From Lentzea pudingi (GTDB lineage: Bacteria; Actinomycetota; Actinomycetes; Mycobacteriales; Pseudonocardiaceae): a stretch of 64,000 nucleotides of DNA. A program made the position numbers and the translations under genes. The notes beneath the pieces are model-generated. The model was not told the origin of the DNA. It did not search any database and saw nothing but the letters and a program-made list of their open reading frames with translations. Positions 1-8,004 of this stretch are shown one piece after another; within the stretch, counting starts at the first letter, position 1; the number at the start of each line of letters is the position of its first letter. Location of the stretch: NCBI RefSeq assembly GCF_014646255.1, contig NZ_BMNC01000005.1:569609-633608 (forward strand), given 5' to 3'.

Positions 1-37
1 TCGGGAGGCGTGCCGCGATCTTGTCCGTGACGCTCAT
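1..37 (-). CDS. possible 5' end of a gene leaving the left edge
   Basis: An ATG on the minus strand at 37 opens a frame reading MSVTDKIAARLP before the window ends. Only twelve codons are visible and no clear Shine-Dalgarno precedes it, so this is a guess. It would be divergent from the small membrane protein at 136. The usual partner of the nearby sensor kinase (a LytTR response regulator) could lie beyond this edge, but nothing here shows that. Confidence 0.25.
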   Translation of the reverse strand, partial: MSVTDKIAARLP

Positions 38-135
38 GTACTCGACAGTACGTGCGTTTCGCGGACACGCGGGAGCCTCGATGGTGGTCGGTTGCTCCCG
101 CGTGACCTGGAACACAGAGGTGCTAGGTTCGGGCT

Positions 136-303
136 GTGACGTTCAACCCGATCCGCTGGCTCGAACGGTATGTCGAGTGGTGGGACGACCGGGGCAGGCA
201 GAACGCCGCCGGGCCGACGCCCATGCACATCTACTGGATGTGGGTGAGCTGGAGCGTGTGCGCCGTCGTGCTGATCACGACTCTGGCGGTTGCAGCACGC
301 TGA
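136..303 (+). CDS. small single-pass membrane protein
   Basis: A 55-codon frame starts with GTG and has GC-rich third positions. The N-terminal half is polar and aromatic (RWLERYVEWWDD), followed by one hydrophobic helix at about residues 34-53 (MWVSWSVCAVVLITTLAV), and the frame stops just after it. Small one-helix proteins like this often accompany secondary transporters, but no transporter is visible here. It lies between the left edge and the 3' end of the LytS-type kinase. AGAGG at 116-120 is rather far upstream to be a good ribosome site. Function unknown. Confidence 0.5.
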   Translation: MTFNPIRWLERYVEWWDDRGRQNAAGPTPMHIYWMWVSWSVCAVVLITTLAVAAR

Positions 304-522
304 CCTGCGTGCCTGTCAGCACTTGCAGCTGTTGAACCCCTTCGCGGTGCACTTGATGCAGACGCGGACGCGTTCGGGTGCTGGTGATTGGTGCACTGGA
401 TGTGGCCTTTGCTCGCGGCCGGCCCCTGGTTGGTCAACGACCGGCTGTTCATTGGTCAACACCACAATCGGCAGCGAGCACGCCGGAGTTGAGCATGATT
501 GCCACTGCAACTTTCAGAAAGT
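304..522. other. intergenic stretch with a possible small Cys-rich ORF
   Basis: No confident gene is seen between the small membrane protein and the kinase stop. On the minus strand a frame starting at 452 (MNSRSLTNQG...) has almost only G/C third bases until about 362. From there a different minus frame, ending at 304 with VCIKCTAKGFNSCKC, has the coding-like third bases. This looks like one short Cys/His-containing gene interrupted by a frame change, or chance; see findings. Confidence 0.3.
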
Positions 523-1785
523 TCAGGCGCGGATCGCCGGCTGCTCGTTCGTCATCGGCTCGTCGCTCATCTGCGAGCCGATGTTCAGGTTCGGCAGCAC
601 GTTGCGGGCGAACTTCGGCACGTTGAGGATCACCTTGGTGCCGGCGTTGGGTGCCGTCTCGACGACCAGTGCGTACTCGACGCCGAACACGGTCCTCATG
701 CGGTCGTTGATGTTGCCGATGCCGACGTGCGCGCCCGTCTGGTGGGCGTCCTTGATGTCGTCGAGCCGCTCGGGGTCCATGCCCACGCCGTCGTCCTCGA
801 CGCTGATCAGGGCCTCGTTGCCGTTGTCCTCGGCGGTGATGGTGAGCATGCCGCCGCCGGGCTTCTTGGCGAGGCCGTGCCGCACCGCGTTCTCGACCAG
901 GGGCTGCAGGACGAGGAACGGCAGGACGACCTGCAGGACCTCGGGGGCGATGCGCAGCCGGACGTTCAGGCGCGAGCCGTACCGCGCCTGTTCGATGGTC
1001 AGGTACCGATGGATGTTGGTCAGTTCATCGGCGAGGGTCGTGAACAAGCCGTCGGTGCGGAACGAGTAGCGCGTGAACTCCGCGAACTCCTGCAGCAGCT
1101 CACGGGCGTGCGACGGGTCAGTGCGGATGAGAGAGGAGATCGTGTTCAGCGCGTTGTAGACGAAGTGCGGTGAGATCTGGGCCCGCAGGGCCTTCACCTC
1201 GGCCTGGGCGAGGGCCTGGCGCTGCTTCTGGACGACTTCCAGCTCCAGCTGGGTCGAGACGAAGCGGGCGGTCTCCTCGGCCATGCGGATCTGGCGCTTC
1301 GACGCCACGCCGCTGACCACGATCAACGTGCCGGCGACGTCTCCCTCGACGACCAGCGGGACCACGACGACGCTGTGCAGTGAGCACGGGCCCTGCAGTT
1401 CGCAGCCGAGCTTGCGGTGGTCGACGTGTTCCTTGTGGCAGTTGTTGATGGCACGGGCGACCGTGTCGCGGAGGTACTCGTAGTGGTCGTTCGCGCCGCC
1501 GTCCCACGAGAGAACGGTGCCCTCCTCGTCGGTGATGGCGACCGCGACGCACCGCAGCATCTCGCGCAGGTGGGGGGTGGCCTTGTTCGCGGCCTCCTCG
1601 GTCAGACCCGCGCGGAGGTCGCTCGACGCCCTGGACATCCGGTCGAGCATGTCCATCACAGCATCCTCGACGGAGGTGCTGACTCGTCGAGCGCGGCACA
1701 GCATCACGAAGAGGCCCAGAACGGCCAGGGTCGCGATGACGCCGAGCACAGCGCGCTCGGTCAACAGGTCGCCCACGGTGCACAT
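523..1785 (-). CDS. LytS-type sensor histidine kinase
   Basis: A membrane sensor kinase of the His_kinase (LytS/YehU) family, about 420 residues. It has one N-terminal membrane helix (about residues 11-29), a GAF-like middle domain with a Cys/His patch (NNCHKEH...LGC...GPCSL), then the phospho-acceptor box ISPHFVYNALNTI and an ATP-binding domain with N box LVENAVRHG and the DDGVGM motif. The ATG at 1785 was chosen because upstream codons lack coding character; a TATAGG -10-like hexamer lies about 20 bases upstream on the minus strand. These kinases normally sit with a LytTR response regulator and often a carboxylate symporter; neither is in the window. It is divergent from lutABC, which may be coincidental. 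Confidence 0.85.
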   Translation of the reverse strand: MCTVGDLLTERAVLGVIATLAVLGLFVMLCRARRVSTSVEDAVMDMLDRMSRASSDLRAGLTEEAANKATPHLREMLRCVAVAITDEEGTVLSWDGGANDHYEYLRDTVARAINNCHKEHVDHRKLGCELQGPCSLHSVVVVPLVVEGDVAGTLIVVSGVASKRQIRMAEETARFVSTQLELEVVQKQRQALAQAEVKALRAQISPHFVYNALNTISSLIRTDPSHARELLQEFAEFTRYSFRTDGLFTTLADELTNIHRYLTIEQARYGSRLNVRLRIAPEVLQVVLPFLVLQPLVENAVRHGLAKKPGGGMLTITAEDNGNEALISVEDDGVGMDPERLDDIKDAHQTGAHVGIGNINDRMRTVFGVEYALVVETAPNAGTKVILNVPKFARNVLPNLNIGSQMSDEPMTNEQPAIRA

Positions 1786-1890
1786 GCTGTGCTGTGGGGC
1801 ACCCCTATAGCAAGAGGCGCGCCCGGCGTACCCCCGTACGGTCCACCGGTCCGGGTAGACATCCGATGAATTTGGGGAGAGGGTGTGCGC

Positions 1891-2604
1891 GTGAAAGTGG
1901 CACTGTTCGCGACCTGCCTGACCGACACGTTCTTCCCGGAGACGGCCCGGGCCGTGGTGCGACTGCTGGAGCGGCTCGACTGTTCGGTCGAGTTCCCGCT
2001 CGACCAGACGTGCTGCGGCCAGATGCACTTCAACACCGGCTACCGGGAGCATTCGAAGCCTCTGGCGCGCAAGTACACCGAGGTCTTCGGGAGCTACGAC
2101 TACGTGGTTGCGCCATCCGGGTCATGCGCCGGCATGGTCCGCGAGGTCCATCCCACCCTCGGTGAGGCCCCGCCGCGCACGTTCGAGCTCGCGGAGTTCC
2201 TCGTCGACGTGCTCGGAGTGACCGACGTCGGCGCGTGGTTCCCCCACCGGGTCACCTACCACCCCACGTGTCACTCGTTGCGCATGCTGGGGGTCGGCGA
2301 CAAGCCGTTGGCGCTGCTCAGGGCCGTGAAGGCACTCGATCTGGTGGAGCTGCCCGACTCGACGCAGTGCTGCGGCTTCGGCGGCACGTTCGCGATCAAG
2401 AACGCCGAGACGTCCACGGCGATGCTCGCGGACAAGATGCGGTGCGTGCTGGACACCGGCGCCGAGGTGCTGTCCGCCGGTGACAACTCCTGCCTCATGC
2501 ACATCGGAGGTGGGCTCTCGCGGCTGCGCACGGGCGTGCGGCCGGTGCACCTGGCCGAGATCCTGGCTTCGACGGAGGAGGACCCGTGGCTCGCAACCCG
2601 GTGA
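1891..2604 (+). CDS. lutA: lactate utilization protein LutA
   Basis: The cysteine-rich (CCG-domain) subunit of the LutABC L-lactate oxidation complex, an iron-sulfur protein that works with LutB and LutC to oxidise lactate to pyruvate. Two CCG repeats are seen: QTCCGQMHF near residue 42 and TQCCGFGGTF near residue 160, with HPTCHSL between. The length (237 residues) fits the family. GTG at 1891 is preferred over GTG at 1885 because GGAGAGG (1876-1882) is about eight bases upstream of it. Its end overlaps the lutB start by 19 bases, so the three genes form one translationally coupled operon. Confidence 0.92.
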   Translation: MKVALFATCLTDTFFPETARAVVRLLERLDCSVEFPLDQTCCGQMHFNTGYREHSKPLARKYTEVFGSYDYVVAPSGSCAGMVREVHPTLGEAPPRTFELAEFLVDVLGVTDVGAWFPHRVTYHPTCHSLRMLGVGDKPLALLRAVKALDLVELPDSTQCCGFGGTFAIKNAETSTAMLADKMRCVLDTGAEVLSAGDNSCLMHIGGGLSRLRTGVRPVHLAEILASTEEDPWLATR

Positions 2605-4004
2605 CGTGGCTGGGCAGCCCGACGTTCCCGAAGGCCGCCAGGGAGGCCCTGCAGGACACCCAGCTGCGGCAGAACCTGCGCAGGGCCACCGGGACCATCC
2701 GGGGACGCCGGGAGGCCGCGGTCGCCGAGATGACCGACTGGGAGATGCTCAGGGTCGCCGGCGAGCAGATCAAGGACGACGTGCTGGCGCGCCTCGACAC
2801 CCTGCTCGTGCAGCTGGAGGAGTCGGTCACGGCCCGAGGCGGCGTCGTGCACTGGGCGCGGGACGCCGAGGAGGCGAACCGGATCGTGCTCGGCCTCTGC
2901 CGGGACGAGGGCGCGGACGAGGTCGTCAAGGTCAAGTCCATGGCCACGGCCGAGATCGGGCTCAACGAGGCCCTCGAAGCCGGTGGTGTGCACGCGGTCG
3001 AGACCGACCTCGCCGAGCTGATCGTGCAGCTCGGCGACGACCGGCCGTCGCACATCCTGGTGCCCGCGATCCACCGCAACCGCTCGGAGATCCGCGAGAT
3101 CTTCCAGCGCCGCATGGGGATCGAGGTCTCCGACGAGCCGGCGGACCTCGCGGAGGCGGCGCGGGTGTACCTGCGCGAGAAGTTCCTGACCACCAAGGTC
3201 GCGATCTCGGGGGCGAACTTCGCCGTCGCCGACACCGGGTCGATCGTGGTGCTGGAGTCCGAGGGCAACGGACGGATGTGCCTGACGTTGCCGGACACCC
3301 TGATCACCGTGATGGGCATCGAGAAGCTCGTGCCGTCGTGGCAGGACCTCGAGGTGTTCCTGCAGCTGCTCCCCCGCTCGTCCACGGCGGAGCGGATGAA
3401 CCCGTACACGAGCGTCTGGACCGGCGTGACGCCCGGCGACGGCCCGCAGAGGTTCCACCTCGTGCTGATCGACAACGGGCGCACCTCGACGCTCGAGGAT
3501 TCCGTTGGGCGCCAAGCACTCCGGTGCATCCGGTGCTCGGCGTGCCTGAACGTCTGCCCGGTCTACGAACGCACCGGCGGCAAGTCGTACGGTTCGGTCT
3601 ACCCCGGCCCGATCGGCGCGATCCTGACGCCGCAGCTGGTCGGCGACATGCGCGACCCACAGGCGGCCTCACTTCCTTACGCCTCCTCGCTTTGCGGCGC
3701 GTGCTTCGAGGTCTGCCCGGTGCGGATCGACATCCCGTCCGTCCTCACGCACCTGCGCGCCGAGGCCGTGGAGGCCAAGGGACGCACGGCGGAGTCGATC
3801 GCGATGGCGGCCGCCGCGTGGATGTTCAGGGAGGCCTCGCGCTACGAGAAGGCGCAGAAGGCCGGTTCCCTGGCGCGGTTCCTGGCGCGCGACGGCAAGA
3901 TCACGTCACTGCCCTGGCCGGGCTCGAAGTGGACGTCCTCCCGCGACGTGCCCGCACCGCCGGCCGAGTCGTTCCGCACCTGGTGGAGGAAGAACCGTGG
4001 CTAG
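2586..4004 (+). CDS. lutB: lactate utilization iron-sulfur protein LutB
   Basis: LutB subunit, 472 residues from GTG. The N-terminal LUD domain spans about residues 60-290. Two ferredoxin-like 4Fe-4S motifs follow: C-I-R-C-S-A-C-L-N-V-C-P from residue 314 and C-G-A-C-F-E-V-C-P from residue 370. These carry electrons from lactate oxidation. The protein overlaps LutA at the 5' end and LutC by eight bases at the 3' end, the usual A-B-C order. No dedicated GntR-type regulator (LutR) is adjacent. Confidence 0.93.
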   Translation: MARNPVTWLGSPTFPKAAREALQDTQLRQNLRRATGTIRGRREAAVAEMTDWEMLRVAGEQIKDDVLARLDTLLVQLEESVTARGGVVHWARDAEEANRIVLGLCRDEGADEVVKVKSMATAEIGLNEALEAGGVHAVETDLAELIVQLGDDRPSHILVPAIHRNRSEIREIFQRRMGIEVSDEPADLAEAARVYLREKFLTTKVAISGANFAVADTGSIVVLESEGNGRMCLTLPDTLITVMGIEKLVPSWQDLEVFLQLLPRSSTAERMNPYTSVWTGVTPGDGPQRFHLVLIDNGRTSTLEDSVGRQALRCIRCSACLNVCPVYERTGGKSYGSVYPGPIGAILTPQLVGDMRDPQAASLPYASSLCGACFEVCPVRIDIPSVLTHLRAEAVEAKGRTAESIAMAAAAWMFREASRYEKAQKAGSLARFLARDGKITSLPWPGSKWTSSRDVPAPPAESFRTWWRKNRG

Positions 4005-4575
4005 CGCACGAGAAGAGATCCTCCAGCGCATCCGCAACGCGCGGGTGCCCGCGGCCGCCCCGGTCGTCCGCGGCTACCTCCAGGAGGGCCCGGGCGGCAT
4101 CGACCTGTTCGCCGAACGGGTCGCCGACTACCGCGCGATCGTGCACGTCGTCACCGACGTGCCCCAGGCGCTCGAACGCCTGCGGGGCAAGAGGATCGTC
4201 GCGCCCCAGGACGTCCCGGCCGAGTGGTTGATCGACGGCGTCACGTGGCTGCACGAACCGCTGACCATCGCGGAACTGGACCAGGCCGACGGCGTGCTGA
4301 CCGGGTGCGCGGTCGCGATCGCCGACACCGGCACGATCGTGCTGGACGGCGGCGAGGCCCAGGGCCGTCGCGCACTCACCCTGCTGCCCGACTACCACCT
4401 GTGCGTGGTCCGGGCGGACCAGATCGCGGGATCGGTGCCGGAAGCGTTGGGGCGCCTGGAACCCACGCGCCCGCTGACTTTCATCAGCGGGCCGTCCGCG
4501 ACGAGCGACATCGAGCTCGACCGGGTGGAGGGCGTCCACGGCCCGCGCACCCTGGAGGTCCTGATCGTCACTTGA
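3997..4575 (+). CDS. lutC: lactate utilization protein LutC
   Basis: The third subunit of the LutABC complex, 192 residues, LUD domain (DUF162). It starts MASAREEILQRIR, typical of the family, and shows the ADTGTIVLDGG and CVVRADQI segments of LUD proteins. The GTG start overlaps the lutB end. Its last eight bases overlap the end of the convergent Fpg/Nei gene, so the two transcripts run into each other with no room for a separate terminator. Confidence 0.92.
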   Translation: MASAREEILQRIRNARVPAAAPVVRGYLQEGPGGIDLFAERVADYRAIVHVVTDVPQALERLRGKRIVAPQDVPAEWLIDGVTWLHEPLTIAELDQADGVLTGCAVAIADTGTIVLDGGEAQGRRALTLLPDYHLCVVRADQIAGSVPEALGRLEPTRPLTFISGPSATSDIELDRVEGVHGPRTLEVLIVT

Positions 4576-5434
4576 GCAGCCGGGACATCCGGCGGTCGGC
4601 CAGCGGCTTGCCGCCGGTCTGGCACGTCGGGCAGTACTGGAACGCCTTGTCCGCGAACGACACCTCACGAACCGTGTCACCGCAGACCGGGCACGGCAGC
4701 CCGGTGCGCGCGTGCACCCGCAGACCCGACCGCTTCTCACCCTTCAACCGTGCGGCGTCCTGCCCCACGGACCGTGCGACGGCATCGGTGAGCGTGGTGA
4801 GCATCGCCTCGTGCAGGTGGTCGAGCTGCTCGTCGTTCAACTTGCCCGTCGTCGCGTACGGCGAGAGCCGCGCCATGTGCATGATCTCGTCGGAGTACGC
4901 GTTGCCGATGCCCGCGATCAGGCTCTGGTCCGTGAGCGACGTCTTCAGCCGCTCGGTCCGCTTGTCGAACAGGTCTTCCAGCTGCGTGCGGGTGATCCCC
5001 AACGCGTCGGGGCCGAGCCGGGCGACGCTCGCGATGCTCTTCGGGTCGCGCACGACCCACGCCGCGAGGCCCTTCTTCGTGCCCGCTTCCGTCAGGTCGA
5101 ACCCGGGCCCCTGACCGGGCGGCCCGAGGTGGACGCGCAACGCGAGCGGCCCGCGGCCCTGCTTGGGCGGGGGCGCGGACATGGTGTCGGCCCAGCGCAG
5201 CCAGCCGGCCCGGGCGAGGTGGACGACCAGGTGCAGGCCGTCGGCGACCTCCAGGTCGAGGTGTTTGCCGTGCCGGTGCGCGGCCACGACCTCCTGGCCG
5301 TGCAGCGCTGTGTACGGCGGGTCGAACGTCTTGAGCACCTGCAGCGAGGCGACGTCGACGCGGTGCACCACACGACCCACCGCGTTCTCACGCAGGTGGT
5401 GGACCAGTGCTTCTACCTCGGGTAGCTCGGGCAC
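4568..5434 (-). CDS. Fpg/Nei family DNA glycosylase
   Basis: A base-excision repair glycosylase/AP lyase that removes oxidised bases, 288 residues. The mature N terminus PELPEVE provides the catalytic Pro2/Glu3; a helix-two-turn-helix region reads QSLIAGIGNAYSDE (about residues 167-180); and a C-terminal zinc finger has CPVC and CPTC separated by 17 residues. The finger ends GGKPLADRRMSRLLK rather than with the canonical Fpg GRSTxxCxxCQ form, so the protein may belong to one of the actinobacterial Nei-like groups. Convergent with lutC. Confidence 0.9.
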   Translation of the reverse strand: MPELPEVEALVHHLRENAVGRVVHRVDVASLQVLKTFDPPYTALHGQEVVAAHRHGKHLDLEVADGLHLVVHLARAGWLRWADTMSAPPPKQGRGPLALRVHLGPPGQGPGFDLTEAGTKKGLAAWVVRDPKSIASVARLGPDALGITRTQLEDLFDKRTERLKTSLTDQSLIAGIGNAYSDEIMHMARLSPYATTGKLNDEQLDHLHEAMLTTLTDAVARSVGQDAARLKGEKRSGLRVHARTGLPCPVCGDTVREVSFADKAFQYCPTCQTGGKPLADRRMSRLLK

Positions 5435-5449
5435 AGGTCCAGTGTCGCA

Positions 5450-5887
5450 TCAGTCGACGGGTTGCAACGGACCTTCGACGTCCGGCAGCGAGTGCATCTC
5501 GATCGTGCGGGCGACCCTGGAGGCCTCCTGGCGCACGGCCATCGGGCCGCGAACGGACCCGATCCAGCGCTCGGGCGGCAGCTCGTCGGCCGTGGCCTTG
5601 CTCTCCGCGACCAGCGTGTGCGGGCGGCGCAGCGCCCAGCGCACGGGGAAGAACGCGAAGAGGAAGATCAGCGCGAGGATCAGCCACGCGGGCACGACGA
5701 CCTGCGCCGGCGTCCAGGCGATCAGCACGACCACCATCACGACGAGCATGCCCGCCATCATGATGCCGGGCAGGACGCCGCCGCTGACGTCGTGCTCGAA
5801 GTCGTCGGACTCCGCGGGATTGCGCCACTCGATGCGGCTGTGGACAGTCCACATCCGGCCGTCAGCACCGCGCACCAGCCGCGTCAT
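5450..5887 (-). CDS. two-helix membrane protein of unknown function
   Basis: A 145-residue protein. The ATG at 5887 is chosen because GGGAGA lies eight bases upstream. The N terminus is soluble (MTRLVRGADGRMWTVHSRIEW), followed by two adjacent membrane helices (about residues 43-64 and 68-90) and a cytoplasmic tail of about 55 residues with SVRGPMAVRQEAS. It looks like a conserved actinobacterial membrane protein, but I do not recognise a named family. It lies 15 bases from the Fpg/Nei start on the same strand, possibly co-transcribed with it. Confidence 0.75.
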   Translation of the reverse strand: MTRLVRGADGRMWTVHSRIEWRNPAESDDFEHDVSGGVLPGIMMAGMLVVMVVVLIAWTPAQVVVPAWLILALIFLFAFFPVRWALRRPHTLVAESKATADELPPERWIGSVRGPMAVRQEASRVARTIEMHSLPDVEGPLQPVD

Positions 5888-5981
5888 GTACCCGTCTCCC
5901 ACGTTCGGTCGGTCTTGGACAAACCGTACCTGGAGCGGGCAGAGCCTTGTGGGTGAACTCGGCCGAGCTTGATCGTCACCG

Positions 5982-7295
5982 TCAGTCTTCGAGGACCGGT
6001 TTCGGGTAAAGCGTGATCGTCGTGACCGTGGTCCGCGGTGACGAGCACGGTTCGGAGGACGGCGACGGCGGGTCGGACGGCGACGACGACGCGTTGAGCG
6101 ACCTCATGTCACGCATCGCGGTCTGCGACGTGCTGACGACCTCGGACCGCTCCGACGACTCCACGACCGTCTCGGCCCGCTCGACCGCCGGCGGGTCCTG
6201 GCGCTGCTCGCTGGTCGGCACCGGCACGGACGAGGAGGTCCTGCGCACGGTCTCCTGGCGCTTGCCGACGGGGTTGGCCACGTTCTCCTGCGGCTTGACC
6301 CGCTGCTGCTCGGGAGGGGGCGCCACCACGAGCTCCTGGCTGTGCTCGGAGCTCGCCGACCCGGACGTGGTCATGGCGATCACCGGGTTCTGGTCCGGCT
6401 GCAGCACGGCCACGCCCGGCGCGCCGTTGAACACGGCCGCCATCGTCCCGAAGAGCCCGACCGTCGCCACGCTCGCCGCCGCGACCGCCAGCTTCGCCTT
6501 GGTGAACAGCACCTTCCCGGCGAACGCGAGCCCCAGCGCGGGCACGACCAGGTACGCCGCGCTGGCACGCAGCGTCGCGCAGACCTCGTTCAGCTCGGTG
6601 TAGAGCTGCGTGCAGGCCGAACAGGCGTCGAGGTGCGCGCGGATCCGCCGTTCCTCGACGCCCTGGACCCCGCCCGCGGTGTAGGTGCCGAGCTTGGACC
6701 GGATCGCCGCGCACGACGAACGCCCGTCGTCGGCCGCGAGGTGGGCCTGCAGGTACGCCGCACGCAGCCCTTCGCGCGCACGGCGGGCCAACGCCGACAT
6801 GGCGTTCGGCGAGAGTCCGAAGTGCGGTGCCACCGTGGCGGGGCGTTCGCCCTCCACCTCGACGCGCCACAGCACGACCCGCCAGCGTTCCGGCAGGCTG
6901 GAGAAAGCCCTGGTGATGAGGTTGTGCTCGGCCCTGCTGTTGGCGTTGTCGCTCACCGGCTCGACACGACGCCCCAGCTCCTCGTCCTCCACCGGCACGT
7001 CCCGCCGCCGCCCGCTCCACTCCCACGCCACCCGGCGGGCGACGGTGAGCAGGTAGGTGCGGACGTGGTCGGTGGGCCCGCTGCCGCGGCGGATCGCCTG
7101 CAGCATGCGGAAGAACGATTCAGCGGTGAGGTCGTCGGCCTCGGCCGCCTCCCGGACGTGCCTGAGAGAAAAACGGCGGATCGCGTCCGCATGCCGGGAG
7201 AACAGTTCGCCGTAGGCCGAGTCGTCTCCCTCGCGCACTCTGGCGAGCAGGTCCCGGTCGACCTCGTTCTCGTCGACCATCACAGGCTTCAACAT
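5982..7295 (-). CDS. ECF sigma factor fused to an anti-sigma-like zinc finger and membrane tail
   Basis: 437 residues. Residues 10-90 carry sigma region 2 (DDSAYGELFSRHADAIRRF, AEADDLTAESFFRMLQ) and about 125-190 region 4 (SSLPERWRVVLWRVEVEGE...). Directly after it comes an anti-sigma-type zinc-binding motif (RIRAHLDACSACTQLY, H-x3-C-x2-C), two hydrophobic helices (about residues 242-290) and a Ser/Pro/Glu-rich tail that would lie outside the membrane. The same polypeptide thus has both regulator and inhibitor parts, as in membrane-tethered ECF groups of actinobacteria. The start is uncertain: ATG 7295 or ATG 7280, neither with a strong ribosome site. Target promoters unknown. Confidence 0.85.
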   Translation of the reverse strand: MLKPVMVDENEVDRDLLARVREGDDSAYGELFSRHADAIRRFSLRHVREAAEADDLTAESFFRMLQAIRRGSGPTDHVRTYLLTVARRVAWEWSGRRRDVPVEDEELGRRVEPVSDNANSRAEHNLITRAFSSLPERWRVVLWRVEVEGERPATVAPHFGLSPNAMSALARRAREGLRAAYLQAHLAADDGRSSCAAIRSKLGTYTAGGVQGVEERRIRAHLDACSACTQLYTELNEVCATLRASAAYLVVPALGLAFAGKVLFTKAKLAVAAASVATVGLFGTMAAVFNGAPGVAVLQPDQNPVIAMTTSGSASSEHSQELVVAPPPEQQRVKPQENVANPVGKRQETVRRTSSSVPVPTSEQRQDPPAVERAETVVESSERSEVVSTSQTAMRDMRSLNASSSPSDPPSPSSEPCSSPRTTVTTITLYPKPVLED

Positions 7296-7454
7296 GCCAC
7301 AAGGGGCCAGAACTGCTCCTCGATGAGAACAGGTCGATACACAAGACCATCCGTTAGTAGTGGGCTGTTCAGCGCAACGTGATCGGTGACAGGACGGTCA
7401 CAGGTGGGCGTCGGACGGTCGGCCGAACAAGATCGAGCGACTATCGTCACGCAC

Positions 7455-7853
7455 GTGGTGGACTGGCGAGAACGCGCTTCGGCCCTCCTGCCGGAACTTC
7501 GGGCTGTCGCCGAGACCGAGGAGTGGTCCTGCCACGTCTTCTTCTCCGAGCTGTACCAGCTGACCCAGGAAGCGCACCGGGAGCAGGACGACGACGTGCT
7601 GCGGCGCGCGTACGGCTTCGCGCACTGGTGCTTCCACCAGCCGGAGCAGTTCCTGGAGAACGCGGCACTGATCAGCTTCTACGAGCACGTGTTCGACGAC
7701 TGGGACCTCCGCGAGGAGGTGGCCGCGTGGCTGCCGGTCGACGTGCTGCCGAAGGTGCGGGCGCTGTGGGAGTGGCGCTGGCCGAAGGAGCAGTTGGACG
7801 AGGTAGATCAACTGCTGGCCGGTTTGGAACCCCCCTCGAAAGACGCCGTTTAA
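7455..7853 (+). CDS. conserved hypothetical protein, possibly leaderless
   Basis: 132 residues from GTG at 7455 (VVDWRERASALLPELRAVAE...). The protein is acidic and helical, rich in Trp and aromatic residues (AHWCFHQPEQFL, WEWRWPKEQL), without membrane segments. It resembles small actinobacterial proteins of unknown function. There is no Shine-Dalgarno, but TATCGT at 7443-7448 sits seven bases before the GTG, the spacing expected for a leaderless transcript. It is followed closely by tRNA-Gly. Confidence 0.65.
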   Translation: MVDWRERASALLPELRAVAETEEWSCHVFFSELYQLTQEAHREQDDDVLRRAYGFAHWCFHQPEQFLENAALISFYEHVFDDWDLREEVAAWLPVDVLPKVRALWEWRWPKEQLDEVDQLLAGLEPPSKDAV

Positions 7854-7862
7854 GGGCTGTTG

Positions 7863-7868
7863 TATAGT
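7863..7868 (+). promoter_or_regulatory. -10 element for tRNA-Gly
   Basis: TATAGT lies 17 bases before the tRNA 5' end, so transcription would start about ten bases upstream of the mature tRNA. No good TTGACA-like -35 is seen at the standard spacing. Confidence 0.5.
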
Positions 7869-7885
7869 TCTCCCCGTCAGGCAGT

Positions 7886-7958
7886 GCGGATGTAGCGCAG
7901 TTGGTAGCGCATCACCTTGCCAAGGTGAGGGTCGCGAGTTCGAGTCTCGTCATCCGCT
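7886..7958 (+). tRNA. tRNA-Gly(GCC)
   Basis: A 73-base cloverleaf. Acceptor GCGGATG pairs with CATCCGC, discriminator T. The anticodon arm is TCACC-TTGCCAA-GGTGA with anticodon GCC, and the T arm has GTTCGAGTC. CCA is not encoded. It reads glycine GGC/GGT codons, which are abundant here. Confidence 0.96.
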
Positions 7959-7961
7959 CTC

Positions 7962-8004
7962 GAAAGAAGTCCGGTACCCCCAGGGTGCCGGACTTCTTTC
8001 TTTT
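7962..8004 (+). terminator. strong intrinsic terminator after tRNA-Gly
   Basis: GAAAGAAGTCCGG (7962-7974) pairs perfectly over 13 bases with CCGGACTTCTTTC (7988-8000) and is followed by TTTT. It also abuts the stop of the convergent LD-carboxypeptidase gene at 8004, so it may serve both strands. Confidence 0.88.
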
